Notes: generated by a model not told the origin, from the sequence alone. Shown: positions 1 to 7,162, counted from the first letter of the stretch. The stretch is DNA of 9,328 nt from Pseudomonadota bacterium (GCA_023427285.1 JAEZBH010000443.1:1-9328), one strand, 5' to 3'. A program made the numbers and translations.

Positions 1-1
1 C

Positions 2-1192
2 CTGCGCGCCTTCCTTGACGCCTTCGGCTTCAAGTACGAGTTCCTCTCGGCAACCGAATGCTACAAGGCGGGCCGGTTCGACGAGACCTTGCTCAAGATG
101 CTGGCCAACTACGACGCGGTGATGAACATCATCCTGCCCACTCTTGGCCCGGACCGCCGCAAGACCTACTCCCCGTTCCTGCCGGTCTGCCCGAAGACGG
201 GCATCGTGTTGCAAGTGCCCATGGTCGAGCGCGACGTGGAGGCAGGCACCGTCACCTATATCGACCCCAACGACGGCGAGCGCATGACCGTTCCGGTGAC
301 GGGCGGCCATTGCAAGCTCCAGTGGAAGGCCGACTGGGCGATGCGCTGGGTGGCGCTGGGCGTTGACTATGAAATGGCGGGCAAGGACCTGATCGACTCG
401 GTCACGCTCTCGGGCAAGATCGCCCGCGCTCTGGGCGCAAAGCCGCCCGAGGGCTTCAATTACGAGCTGTTCCTCGACGAGAAGGGCGAGAAGATCTCCA
501 AGTCGAAAGGCAACGGCCTGACGATCGAGGAGTGGCTGACCTACGCCAGCCCGGAGAGCCTCGCGCTTTACATGTATCAGGCCCCGCGCAAGGCCAAGCG
601 CCTGTACTTCGACGTGATCCCGAAGGCGGTGGACGAGTATTACTCGTTCGTCTCGGCTTTCCAGCGTCAGGAAGATGCGGAAAAGCTGGGCAACCCGGCG
701 TTCCACATCCACACCGGCGACGTGCCGCAGATCGAGCTGCCGATCTCGTTCGCCCTGCTGCTGAACCTGGTGGCCGCCGCCAACACCGATGATCGCGCCG
801 TGCTGTGGGGCTTCATCTCCCGCTACGTAGCAGGCGCAACGCCCGAGACGCACCCGGAGCTGGACCGCCTTGTGGGCTATGCGCTCGCCTACTTCCGCGA
901 CCGCGTGGCTCCCAGCCTTCAGGTGCGTGCGCCCTCCGAGCAGGAAAAGGCCGCGATGCAGGATCTGGTTCAGCGGCTGGACGCGCTGCCCGCGGATGCC
1001 GATGCCGAGGCCTATCAGACCGAAGTGTTCGAGGCGGGCAAGGCCCACGGCTTTGAGAACCTGCGCGACTGGTTCAAGGCGCTTTACGAGTGCCTGCTCG
1101 GCCAGTCTCAAGGCCCGCGCATGGGCTCGTTCATCGCGCTTTATGGCCGCGAAGGCATCAAGCGCCTCATCAGCGAAGCGCTGGCCCGCTAA
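2..1192 (+). CDS. lysS: Lysyl-tRNA synthetase, class I (5'-truncated by window edge)
   Basis: Charges tRNA-Lys with lysine in the cytoplasm. The reading frame is open from base 2 and gives 396 residues ending in TAA. Class I LysRS proteins are usually a little over 500 residues, so the N-terminal part with the HIGH motif lies outside the window. The class I signature KISKS (KMSKS loop) is at fragment residues 164-168 (nt 491-505), within [14 protein letters not shown]. Upstream, [22 protein letters not shown] matches the conserved W-x-x-DW-x-x-RW...GKD block of class I LysRS. The C-terminal [20 protein letters not shown] segment is typical of the anticodon-binding end. It is not a class II LysRS, because no class II motifs 1-3 are present. 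Class I LysRS is mainly archaeal but is well known in alphaproteobacteria and spirochaetes. The internal ATG at 89 is not a start, because the frame continues upstream with conserved sequence. A strong terminator follows within 30 bp, so this gene probably ends its own transcript. Confidence 0.95.
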   Translation: MRAFLDAFGFKYEFLSATECYKAGRFDETLLKMLANYDAVMNIILPTLGPDRRKTYSPFLPVCPKTGIVLQVPMVERDVEAGTVTYIDPNDGERMTVPVTGGHCKLQWKADWAMRWVALGVDYEMAGKDLIDSVTLSGKIARALGAKPPEGFNYELFLDEKGEKISKSKGNGLTIEEWLTYASPESLALYMYQAPRKAKRLYFDVIPKAVDEYYSFVSAFQRQEDAEKLGNPAFHIHTGDVPQIELPISFALLLNLVAAANTDDRAVLWGFISRYVAGATPETHPELDRLVGYALAYFRDRVAPSLQVRAPSEQEKAAMQDLVQRLDALPADADAEAYQTEVFEAGKAHGFENLRDWFKALYECLLGQSQGPRMGSFIALYGREGIKRLISEALAR

Positions 1193-1221
1193 GCCGCGCG
1201 CATTCGTGCACAAACACAGCG

Positions 1222-1247
1222 AAGGGGAGCCAACCGGCTCCCCTTTT
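1222..1247 (+). terminator. Rho-independent terminator after lysS
   Basis: A perfect 8-bp G/C-rich stem, GGGGAGCC (1224-1231) and GGCTCCCC (1236-1243), encloses an AACC loop and is followed by TTTT (1244-1247). The preceding AA can pair with the first two Ts and extend the stem to 10 bp. It lies 29 bp after the lysS stop. Transcription of the following asparagine-synthetase-like gene therefore probably starts from its own promoter between 1248 and 1357. I could not identify a convincing -35/-10 pair there. Confidence 0.9.
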
Positions 1248-1291
1248 CGTTTCCAGCCACGCTGAAACCGCCAAAATTGGAAGCGGGCAGT

Positions 1292-1351
1292 ATGTTTTCA
1301 CCAGAAACGAACTATTCTCCTATCAGCCGCCACCACTTTCATAAGTGCTAA
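1292..1351 (+). CDS. Possible 19-residue upstream ORF preceding gene A (speculative)
   Basis: ATG at 1292, stop TAA at 1349-1351, encoding MFSPETNYSPISRHHFHKC. A partial Shine-Dalgarno-like GGAAG (1279-1283) sits 8 nt before the ATG. The downstream gene at 1358 has no recognisable ribosome binding site of its own, and its ATG is 6 nt after this stop, so reinitiation or translational coupling is possible. The ORF is also in the same frame as gene A: only the TAA separates them (TGC TAA ACA CCC ATG). It could therefore be a lost N-terminal extension of A, or chance. The peptide has two adjacent His plus a third, and a C-terminal Cys. I do not recognise it. Its short length makes it unsafe as a gene call. 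Confidence 0.25.
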   Translation: MFSPETNYSPISRHHFHKC

Positions 1352-1357
1352 ACACCC

Positions 1358-3097
1358 ATGCAGAAACTCGCCGTACGCCTGAGCCCGCAGCCGGTGCGCC
1401 CCCTTCTGGAACGGATGGACCCCGGCGGCTGGGGGTATGATACAGCGGCCTTTCCGGGCGGGGAGATCGGCGTCGTCCATCCGCCCAGCCCACGCAAGAC
1501 GCTGCTTGAGCGCACAGGCACCGGGCCGGGCCTTCTGCGTCTGGACAATGGAGACATCATCGCCTGGAGCGGGCTGCCGCTCGCCGAGGGCCAGCGCGTC
1601 AAGCTGACCGCCGCACGCGACCTGCCTCGCCTTGCCCCTCAGCTCGACGGCGTGTTCGCCGCCGTCGGCTGGTCGGCGGAAGACCGCAAGCTCTACGTCA
1701 TCACCGATTTTCTGGGCCTTCAGCCGGTTTATGTGGGGGACGACGGGCAAGGCGGCTGGATAGCCGCCAACGAGACCAAGGTGTTCCCCTACACGCCCGA
1801 TGCGGCAAGCTGGGGCGCGTTCATTGCGCTGGGCCAGAGCATCGGGCGCTCGACGGCAACCCGGCACGCCGAGCGGCTACGCCCGGCAACCGTGCTCATC
1901 GTCACCCCTGAGGCGGGCAGCAATCATCCGGTTGAGACCAGCCGCTACTGGGAAATGCCGGGCGAGGGGCCAGAGCCTCCGGCACGGGACGTGGTTGAGA
2001 TGCTGAAAGACAACGCGCGCGCCTACCATGCGCTGGCGCCCGAGAACGTCTTCCTGCTCTCGGGCGGGTTCGACAGCCGCCTCTTGCTGGCCGCGCTGCA
2101 CGAACTGGGCGCTCAAAACAAAAAGGCGCTCATCCTCAGCCACTATGACGAGGATGCGGACCTTGACGGCAAGCTGGCGGCGCTTGTGGCGCAGGCGACC
2201 GACACCAGCATCGACTACCACCACCCGGACCGGAATTTCTTCTCAACGACCGCCTACCTTGACTACATCAAGGCCATCGATGGCGGCACGCCCAACCTCT
2301 ATCTGTTCATCGCCCAGCTTGCCTCGGCCCTCCAGCACCGCGGCGCGGTATGGGAGGGGCTGATTCCGGCGCTGGCGCTTTCCACCCTGCAACAGGTGGG
2401 CGATGGCACCTTCGACACCTACGCCCGCGAGAAATTCAAAAACAGCACGCCTGCCGTGCAGATTTTCAAGCCCGCCGCCAGCCGGATCTTCCATGATGCC
2501 TTCCACGCCGAGTTCGAGCGCTCGAAGAGCCTGTTTCCCGACACCCCCCATGGCATGTGGCAATGGATCGTCGAGAACCGGATGCGCAACCGCGCCGGGG
2601 TCAACCCGACCAAGGTCTATGTCAACCACGTGACGCCGCTGATGGTGGGCGCATCGCGCAAACTGTGGGAGGCCGCCGCCCCGATCTCGTACCAGCGGCG
2701 GCAGAACCACGCCTTCTACCTTGATGTCTTTCGGGAGCTGTCTCCGCAGTTGACCCGCATTCCCTTCATCTCGGGCAGCGTGCTGCACCGGGGCGAGGCC
2801 CCGTGGCTTACCTTCCGGCGCTACAAGGCCGTGCAGGATGCATGGCGCGCGGGGCAGGGCCGCCCGCGCGTGGCAAGGCTGCTCGGGCTGGAGAAGGATA
2901 TGTCCTTCACCCCGTCCCGCTTCGTGGAGCACCCCGCCCTCTATGCGGAAGAAGACGACATGCTCGACATGGACGTGGTGCGCCGCGCCAAGACAGACAT
3001 TCTCCTGCGCAAACAGGTGGGCAAGATGCTGTTCCACTGGCACACCACCCGCTGGGTGCATGAGAACCGACTGCACGCCACTTTGGCGAGTGCCTGA
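1358..3097 (+). CDS. Asparagine-synthetase-like PP-loop protein A (glutaminase-dead, divergent)
   Basis: A 579-residue protein of the asparagine synthetase B fold, probably a cytoplasmic ATP-dependent amide-forming enzyme or a derivative of one; the substrate is unknown. The N-terminal Ntn-hydrolase-like half (about residues 1-200) carries DFLGLQPVY at 117-125, equivalent to the D-x-x-G-x-x-P-x-Y strand of AsnB. It starts MQK, so the glutamine-hydrolysing Cys2 is absent. The synthetase half begins with the ATP-binding PP-loop LLSGGFDSR (SGGFDS at 235-240). The GD-containing motif found in proteins B and C near residue 330 is replaced here by WEGLIPALALS (about 332-342), and the later PYYDRE/PFYDRA motif by TPLMVGASRK. 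The second half of the active site therefore looks altered. The start at 1358 lacks a clear ribosome binding site, but it places the PP-loop at the same residue number as in B. The gene follows the lysS terminator and lies 113 bp upstream of B on the same strand. A lasso cyclase is possible by family, but no partner genes are seen. Confidence 0.82.
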   Translation: MQKLAVRLSPQPVRPLLERMDPGGWGYDTAAFPGGEIGVVHPPSPRKTLLERTGTGPGLLRLDNGDIIAWSGLPLAEGQRVKLTAARDLPRLAPQLDGVFAAVGWSAEDRKLYVITDFLGLQPVYVGDDGQGGWIAANETKVFPYTPDAASWGAFIALGQSIGRSTATRHAERLRPATVLIVTPEAGSNHPVETSRYWEMPGEGPEPPARDVVEMLKDNARAYHALAPENVFLLSGGFDSRLLLAALHELGAQNKKALILSHYDEDADLDGKLAALVAQATDTSIDYHHPDRNFFSTTAYLDYIKAIDGGTPNLYLFIAQLASALQHRGAVWEGLIPALALSTLQQVGDGTFDTYAREKFKNSTPAVQIFKPAASRIFHDAFHAEFERSKSLFPDTPHGMWQWIVENRMRNRAGVNPTKVYVNHVTPLMVGASRKLWEAAAPISYQRRQNHAFYLDVFRELSPQLTRIPFISGSVLHRGEAPWLTFRRYKAVQDAWRAGQGRPRVARLLGLEKDMSFTPSRFVEHPALYAEEDDMLDMDVVRRAKTDILLRKQVGKMLFHWHTTRWVHENRLHATLASA

Positions 3098-3195
3098 AGG
3101 GAAGCGAAAAATAGGCACATTTTAAGTTTCGTCGGGCATCCTTCCCTTTGCGCAGAAGCGGACGAAATTTCAGGGATAGAACACATCCACGCTTC

Positions 3196-3201
3196 AGGAG
3201 G
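3196..3201 (+). promoter_or_regulatory. Ribosome binding site of gene B
   Basis: A perfect AGGAGG lies 9 nt before ATG 3211. It settles the start of gene B at 3211 rather than at the in-frame TTG at 3148, which has no such signal. The N-terminus starting at 3211 also resembles that of protein C (M-L-x-T-x-R-[FW]-L at both starts). Confidence 0.85.
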
Positions 3202-3210
3202 CTTGATCCC

Positions 3211-5073
3211 ATGCTCGCAACCAGCCGCTTCCTGCTCTGGCTGCCCAAACCCGGACACGCGGACTCTCCCGAGGCTGAGAGACGCTGGCGCACTGCCGCC
3301 CAGACTGCCGGACTGGAGACGCTGGCATGGGGGCCGTTGCGGCTGGCGGTGGCCAATCCGGTGCATCGCGACCCGGCCAGAGCCGCCGTCACCACGGTTA
3401 TCGACGCGTTCCCGCTGCGGCTTCCGCACCTGCCGACGCCAAGCGAACCTGTCGATGCGGCGTGGGCCGAGCGCCATGCGCAGGTGTTCAACCTGCTGCG
3501 CTGGCAAGGCGGCGCATTCACGCTGGAGTCTGACGCCATCGGCCTCAAGCCCGCGTACCTGGCCGAGGTTGAGAGCGGCTGGCTCATCGGCTCTGCCATC
3601 ACCGACATTCTGACCTGCGAGCCCGCCCTCGCCCAGCCGCTCGATCCGCTGGCGATCCAGTTCCTGTTCATGGGCCGCTCTGTGTGGGAAGACCGCACGC
3701 TGCACCAGCGGGTGAAGCGCCTTCGCACCGGCGCGGTCTATCGCTGGGCCCCTGAGGGCGGCCTTAGCGTGAGCCGGGAGCGGCGCTGGGTGCTGCCCGA
3801 GGCTGATCCGTCCCTCACCTTCGAGGCGTTCAGCAAAGGCATGAACCAGCAGATGGACCGGCTGATGGACGGCCTGCTGGAGAACGTCTCCGAGCCGCTC
3901 GCCCTGTCGCTTTCGGGCGGCTACGACTCCCGCCTGCTGGCCGCCATGGCGGTGGAGCGCGGCCATCGCCCGCTCGCCCTCACCTTCGGCGCGCCCTTTA
4001 CCCGCGAGGCCAGGGCAGCCGCCGAAATTGCCCGGCTGCTCAGCCTGCCGCACCGCGCCGTGCCTTACCGGGACGACATCATTCTGGGGCAACTGGACCG
4101 GCTTACCAGCCTGCTGGAGGGGTGCTGCGATCTCTCCACCGGCCAGATGAGCGCGATTGCGGATTTTCACCTGCCGCCGATCCGCCTCATTCAAGGCTTT
4201 GCCGGAGACCTGATTGCGGGCTCCTTCGCCGGTCGCCTCAAGACGGGGGACGACGCCTCGCACCACACCATCGCCCGATCCATCCTGCGCTATTACCTGC
4301 CAAGCGGACCCGACCTGAAACGCCTGCTCGGCATCGGCATGGACGAAAACGCGATTGTCGCCAGCATCGAGGCCGAGCTTGGCACCGATTGCGCGCCGCT
4401 GCCCGCCTTCTGGCGCTGGGGCTGGGAAGACCATGTGCGCCGCTATACGACGGGCATCCTCATCTCGTCCCAGCCGTGGGCCGATTTGCTCATGCCCTAT
4501 TACGACCGGGAGTACGTGAACTTCTGGGCGCGCGTGCCGGTCACGGGGCTGGCCGGGCGCAAGTGGTTCAAGCAATGGTTCGCCAACCGTTATCCCGAAC
4601 TCGGGCGGGTGCCGCATCCGGAGCACCACGACCTGATTGCCCAGCGCCAACCCGCCCGCGCGCTGGAGTGGCTGGAGCAGCGGATGTTCAACACAGCCGG
4701 ACGCATTGTCGGCGAATACCGGATCAACAACGTCCTGCGCGCCATTGGCCGCAGCAGCTACATTTATGACGGGCCGAACCTCACCTCCCGCCGCCATCAG
4801 GCGCGGGTTGCCGAGCGGCTGGAGGCGTTCCGCCCGGCCTTGCAACAGCAGCTCGGCCTGTCATTGCCCGCTGATTATGCGCAGGCCCTGCCGGACCAGC
4901 GGGGCCGCAGCACCCAGAACGCCCGCCTGCTGCTGACGCTGGGAGCCTATGCGGATCACCTGCAACATGCCCTCGCCAGTCCGCAGGCCCGGCGCGAGAC
5001 AGGCAAGGGGCTCAGGGTGCCAACCGGGGCTGCCGCGCTCTCCGGTCAGGCGGCGGAGGCGGCGCGCTCCTGA
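3211..5073 (+). CDS. Asparagine-synthetase-like PP-loop protein B (glutaminase-dead)
   Basis: A 620-residue member of the asparagine synthetase family, probably cytoplasmic, expected to activate a carboxylate with ATP. The acceptor and donor are unknown. The N-terminal Ntn-like domain keeps DAIGLKPAY (108-116) and the following GWLIGSA strand, but begins MLATS with no Cys2, so glutamine hydrolysis is not expected. The synthetase domain has the PP-loop ALSLSGGYDSRLL (SGGYDS 235-240). A second motif, GFAGDLIAGSF, with D333, corresponds in position to the GEGADE-type loop of AsnB. A third, LLMPYYDREYVNFW (about 427-440), is shared with C. B is clearly closer to C than to A. The start is fixed by a perfect AGGAGG. 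B follows A after 113 bp and could be co-transcribed with it; no terminator is visible between them. Its last 28 bp overlap the 3' end of C on the other strand. There is no signal peptide or membrane segment. Family assignment is firm; the reaction is not known. Confidence 0.88.
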   Translation: MLATSRFLLWLPKPGHADSPEAERRWRTAAQTAGLETLAWGPLRLAVANPVHRDPARAAVTTVIDAFPLRLPHLPTPSEPVDAAWAERHAQVFNLLRWQGGAFTLESDAIGLKPAYLAEVESGWLIGSAITDILTCEPALAQPLDPLAIQFLFMGRSVWEDRTLHQRVKRLRTGAVYRWAPEGGLSVSRERRWVLPEADPSLTFEAFSKGMNQQMDRLMDGLLENVSEPLALSLSGGYDSRLLAAMAVERGHRPLALTFGAPFTREARAAAEIARLLSLPHRAVPYRDDIILGQLDRLTSLLEGCCDLSTGQMSAIADFHLPPIRLIQGFAGDLIAGSFAGRLKTGDDASHHTIARSILRYYLPSGPDLKRLLGIGMDENAIVASIEAELGTDCAPLPAFWRWGWEDHVRRYTTGILISSQPWADLLMPYYDREYVNFWARVPVTGLAGRKWFKQWFANRYPELGRVPHPEHHDLIAQRQPARALEWLEQRMFNTAGRIVGEYRINNVLRAIGRSSYIYDGPNLTSRRHQARVAERLEAFRPALQQQLGLSLPADYAQALPDQRGRSTQNARLLLTLGAYADHLQHALASPQARRETGKGLRVPTGAAALSGQAAEAARS

Positions 5074-6842
5074 GCGGGTGCGCGCATGTCCCTCTCGCCC
5101 TCCTGCGCCCAGTCTGCATAGCGCGACAACGCCCAGAAGCGGCGCAGCGTGTGCAGCCCGTCATAGTAGAGCTTGGTTTCGGGGAAGCAGAATTTGAGGA
5201 AATCAGGCGGCACGTCCAGCCCGAAGCGCGCTTTGAGCGCCGGGGCTGACTGCGTTACCTCCTCGGCCATGCTGCGGCGGATCTCCGGCGTCTCCCCGCC
5301 ATAGGAAATGCGCATGATATCCGGATGGGGCATCTCACGGCCAACCAGTTGGAAAGCCCGCTCCTTCAGGTCCATCATCCGGTCCCGCGCGAACTTGTGC
5401 AGAATATCCTTGAACGACGGGGTGATGGCGTAGTTGGCGTTGGGATGCGGGATGGTTGCCACCTCCGGGAAATGCAGAATGAACAGCGTGCGCAGCAACG
5501 AGCGCCCGATCTGCGCGTACATCGACTGGTTCATCCATATCTCGACGAAGGCCCGGTCATAGAACGGGTAAAAAGGCGCGAACCGCGGGCCGAGAATATC
5601 TGCCTGACTGGCCGTGAAACGCCGCTGCCGGTTCATGCAGGTCCACAGCATGGCCGACTGGTACAGCGTCGGCGCGGGCTTGAGATCGTCATAGACCGCC
5701 TGCCGCAGCTGATCGAGCGGATGATCGATGCCTGCCGCTTCCGCCGCCTTCAACAACGTTGGGTAGGCGTAGCGCCGGGCGATGGCGTTCGCCAGCGCAT
5801 CCTTGCTGGTGAAGGCATCATCAAGCAGGCTGGTCATGAACGAGCCGCTGATGGCGTCTCCCAGAAAACCGTGCAGAACGGCGGTCCCGTCCGGCTCGGG
5901 CATGGCCAGAAGATTGGCAATGTGCAGGATGTGCGGGTCGATCTGCCCTTGCAGGATTTCAAAGTGCAAAGGCATGCGAGAGCGCAGCATGTCCTCAGGA
6001 TATTCAACCGTGTGCAGCTCCAGATTCAAACGCCGGGCGATCTGCCGCGCCGCCCAGTTTTCCTGATGGTGGCGCTCGCCATAGGTGTAGGAGACGGGCC
6101 GGTGGCCCATCTTGCGCATGGCCGCGCCGATGAGCCGGGAGTCAAACCCGCCCGAGAGCGCCAGCACCGGCGGCAGAGAATGCCACGCCAGCTTGCGGTT
6201 GATTGAATCGTAAATGGTCTCTTTCAGCAGCTCGGCGGCAACGCGCGGATGCTCGTCCGGATCGCGATGGCCAAGCTGTATGCCGAGCCCGTCTTCGTGC
6301 AGACGCGCTCCGCGCTCCTCGCTCCATTCCACCCGATCCCCGGCCTGAAGCCGCTCAACGCCGCCCTCCAGCGTGCGACGCCCCATGGGCGAGAGCATGA
6401 TGAAATATTCCAGCAGCGGCAGCTTGTCTGCCAGCGGCTCGGGCGGCGCAACAAGGCGCAGTAGATCCACCCTGTTGGACAGCCACCAGCCCTCCGGGCG
6501 GCGGCGCAGGTAAACCTGACGGATGGCAAGAAAATCGCTTGAGATGAGCAGCCCGCCCGCCTCGTTCTCGCGAATTTCCGTGAAAACCTGCAAGGCATCC
6601 TGAAGCTGCTCGGTGGTCATGGAGCCGGGCCACGCCACCGCCCGCGCATGACTGCCCGGCACGGCATCGATCAGCCGCAACGGGCCGCCGTCGTCCCGCG
6701 CCGAACCAACGGCCGGCAGCGTCCAGATTCGCGCGCGGCCAATCCGTAGTTGCAGGTAGTCTGCGGGAAGTTCAGGGGCAGGTGCGTCTGCCGAACCCTG
6801 CGGAACAGGGAGCCAGGCCAGCCAGCGATCTGTAATCAACAT
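5046..6842 (-). CDS. Asparagine-synthetase-like PP-loop protein C (glutaminase-dead)
   Basis: A 598-residue third paralogue on the opposite strand. The N-terminal Ntn-like domain carries SDFLAIRQVYL (about 102-112) and the following GWWLSNRVDLL strand. It starts MLITD, without Cys2. The synthetase half has LALSGGFDSRLIGAA (SGGFDS 230-235), HGFLGDAISGSF (G325, D329) and APFYPFYDRAFVEIW (about 422-436). All three motifs line up with those of B. An ATP-dependent amidating or cyclising activity is inferred from the fold. The start at 6842 is preferred over the in-frame GTG at 6890, because an AAGGGGAG lies just before it and the N-terminus (M-L-I-T-D-R-W-L-A-W-L-P) parallels protein B (M-L-A-T-S-R-F-L-L-W-L-P). 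The 5' side faces a gene-poor region with tandem 15-bp repeats, which presumably contains its promoter. The 3' end overlaps gene B. It could be a lasso cyclase relative or a polysaccharide-locus AsnB homologue; the window does not allow a choice. Confidence 0.88.
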   Translation of the reverse strand: MLITDRWLAWLPVPQGSADAPAPELPADYLQLRIGRARIWTLPAVGSARDDGGPLRLIDAVPGSHARAVAWPGSMTTEQLQDALQVFTEIRENEAGGLLISSDFLAIRQVYLRRRPEGWWLSNRVDLLRLVAPPEPLADKLPLLEYFIMLSPMGRRTLEGGVERLQAGDRVEWSEERGARLHEDGLGIQLGHRDPDEHPRVAAELLKETIYDSINRKLAWHSLPPVLALSGGFDSRLIGAAMRKMGHRPVSYTYGERHHQENWAARQIARRLNLELHTVEYPEDMLRSRMPLHFEILQGQIDPHILHIANLLAMPEPDGTAVLHGFLGDAISGSFMTSLLDDAFTSKDALANAIARRYAYPTLLKAAEAAGIDHPLDQLRQAVYDDLKPAPTLYQSAMLWTCMNRQRRFTASQADILGPRFAPFYPFYDRAFVEIWMNQSMYAQIGRSLLRTLFILHFPEVATIPHPNANYAITPSFKDILHKFARDRMMDLKERAFQLVGREMPHPDIMRISYGGETPEIRRSMAEEVTQSAPALKARFGLDVPPDFLKFCFPETKLYYDGLHTLRRFWALSRYADWAQEGERDMRAPAQERAASAA

Positions 6843-6846
6843 CCCT

Positions 6847-6854
6847 CTCCCCTT
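6847..6854 (-). promoter_or_regulatory. Ribosome binding site of gene C
   Basis: On the minus strand AAGGGGAG precedes ATG 6842 with a 4-nt gap. The gap is short, but the purine-rich run is the only Shine-Dalgarno-like sequence near the candidate starts, and it supports 6842 over the GTG at 6890. Confidence 0.6.
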
Positions 6855-6879
6855 CAGGCCCGGCGACCCACTCGTCACC

Positions 6880-6978
6880 TCAGCGCGCACTTGGCCTCAG
6901 TCTAACGGCCCTCAGTTTAACGGCCCTCAGCCTAACGGCCCTCAGTCTAACGACTGAAAGTTTAGAGCGTGTTGCCAT
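6880..6978 (-). CDS. Possible 32-residue Arg-rich repeat microprotein (speculative)
   Basis: On the minus strand ATG 6978 opens a frame ending TGA at 6880-6882. Its centre is four copies of the pentapeptide V-[RK]-L-R-[AP], written by the 15-bp tandem repeat. The predicted peptide is short and very basic, with no Asp or Glu. Of the three differences among repeat units, one is silent (AGA/AGG) and one changes Arg to Lys, which would fit constraint but is far too little data. Against it: there is no Shine-Dalgarno before the ATG, and it uses AGA/AGG/AAA/GTT codons that are rare in the neighbouring genes. It has no match to a RiPP precursor that I know, and it lacks the acidic residue a lasso core would need. 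Most likely it is a chance frame through a regulatory or slippage repeat. Confidence 0.13.
   Translation of the reverse strand: MATRSKLSVVRLRAVRLRAVKLRAVRLRPSAR
6893..6951. repeat. Four tandem copies of a 15-bp unit
   Basis: The unit GGCCCTCAGTCTAAC is repeated head to tail: 6893-6906 (14 bp, one C missing), 6907-6921, 6922-6936 and 6937-6951. Copies differ only at the TC/TT/CC dinucleotide after CAG. The array lies 51-109 bp upstream of the gene C start, in its presumed leader or promoter. Immediately after it, TCAGTC-TAAC-GACTGA (6942-6957) forms a small 6-bp hairpin using the end of the last copy. The array could be binding sites, or a product of replication slippage. Confidence 0.9.
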
Positions 6979-7127
6979 CTGCCGACCGCAAATCGCCTGC
7001 TCTGAATTCCTGATTTGGCGCATCTTTTTTTAAGCTCTGGAAATTTCATCCTGCTCGCAAGATACGCCGAATTTTCTCACAGGCAGATATGTGATCCCTT
7101 TGCGCAAGACGGCAAGGTCGCAATACC

Positions 7128-7162
7128 AAAAACGCCGGCCGGAGATGTCTCCGACCGGCGTT
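7128..7162 (-). terminator. Rho-independent terminator after the DUF885 gene
   Basis: A long hairpin with arms AACGCCGG (7131-7138) and CCGGCGTT (7155-7162), one C/A mismatch, then CGGAG/CTCCG closing on an ATGT loop. Read on the minus strand it ends in five Ts (7132-7128), as expected for a terminator of the minus-strand gene ending at 7203. It lies 40 bp past that stop. It should stop read-through from the DUF885 gene into gene C. Confidence 0.88.

Noticed and set aside
1292..1351. Histidine attenuator-type leader peptide
   Set aside because: Only three His are present and the ORF stop is 6 nt from the gene A start. That leaves no room for a terminator/antiterminator pair, and the gene is not a histidine pathway enzyme.
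3097..3148. Inverted repeat AAGGGAAG / CTTCCCTT between genes A and B
   Set aside because: Only 8 bp arms separated by 36 nt, with no T-run; too weak to call a terminator or operator.
2941..4845. Long open frame (634 codons) on the minus strand opposite genes A and B
   Set aside because: It is antisense to two well-supported genes and spans their intergenic gap. It has Arg/Gln/Gly/Ala-rich low-information sequence and no family motif; it is a GC-rich shadow frame.
5325..6206. Open frame of 293 codons on the plus strand opposite gene C
   Set aside because: Antisense to conserved AsnB-family motifs, with no recognisable domain; it is a shadow frame.
1358..6842. Lasso-peptide biosynthetic cluster based on AsnB-like cyclases
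   Set aside because: No B1 (PqqD-like) or B2 (transglutaminase-like) protein, transporter or isopeptidase is encoded, and no ORF of about 40-60 codons with a leader Thr and a core Gly...Asp/Glu was found. The family resemblance alone is not enough.
7025..7031. T7 run as a plus-strand terminator tail
   Set aside because: No stable hairpin directly precedes it, and there is no plus-strand gene upstream to terminate.
6836..7033. Plus-strand reading of the repeat array as L-S-L-T-A units, in which all unit differences are silent
   Set aside because: The open stretch contains no ATG, GTG or TTG start codon, and three silent differences are too few to argue for selection.
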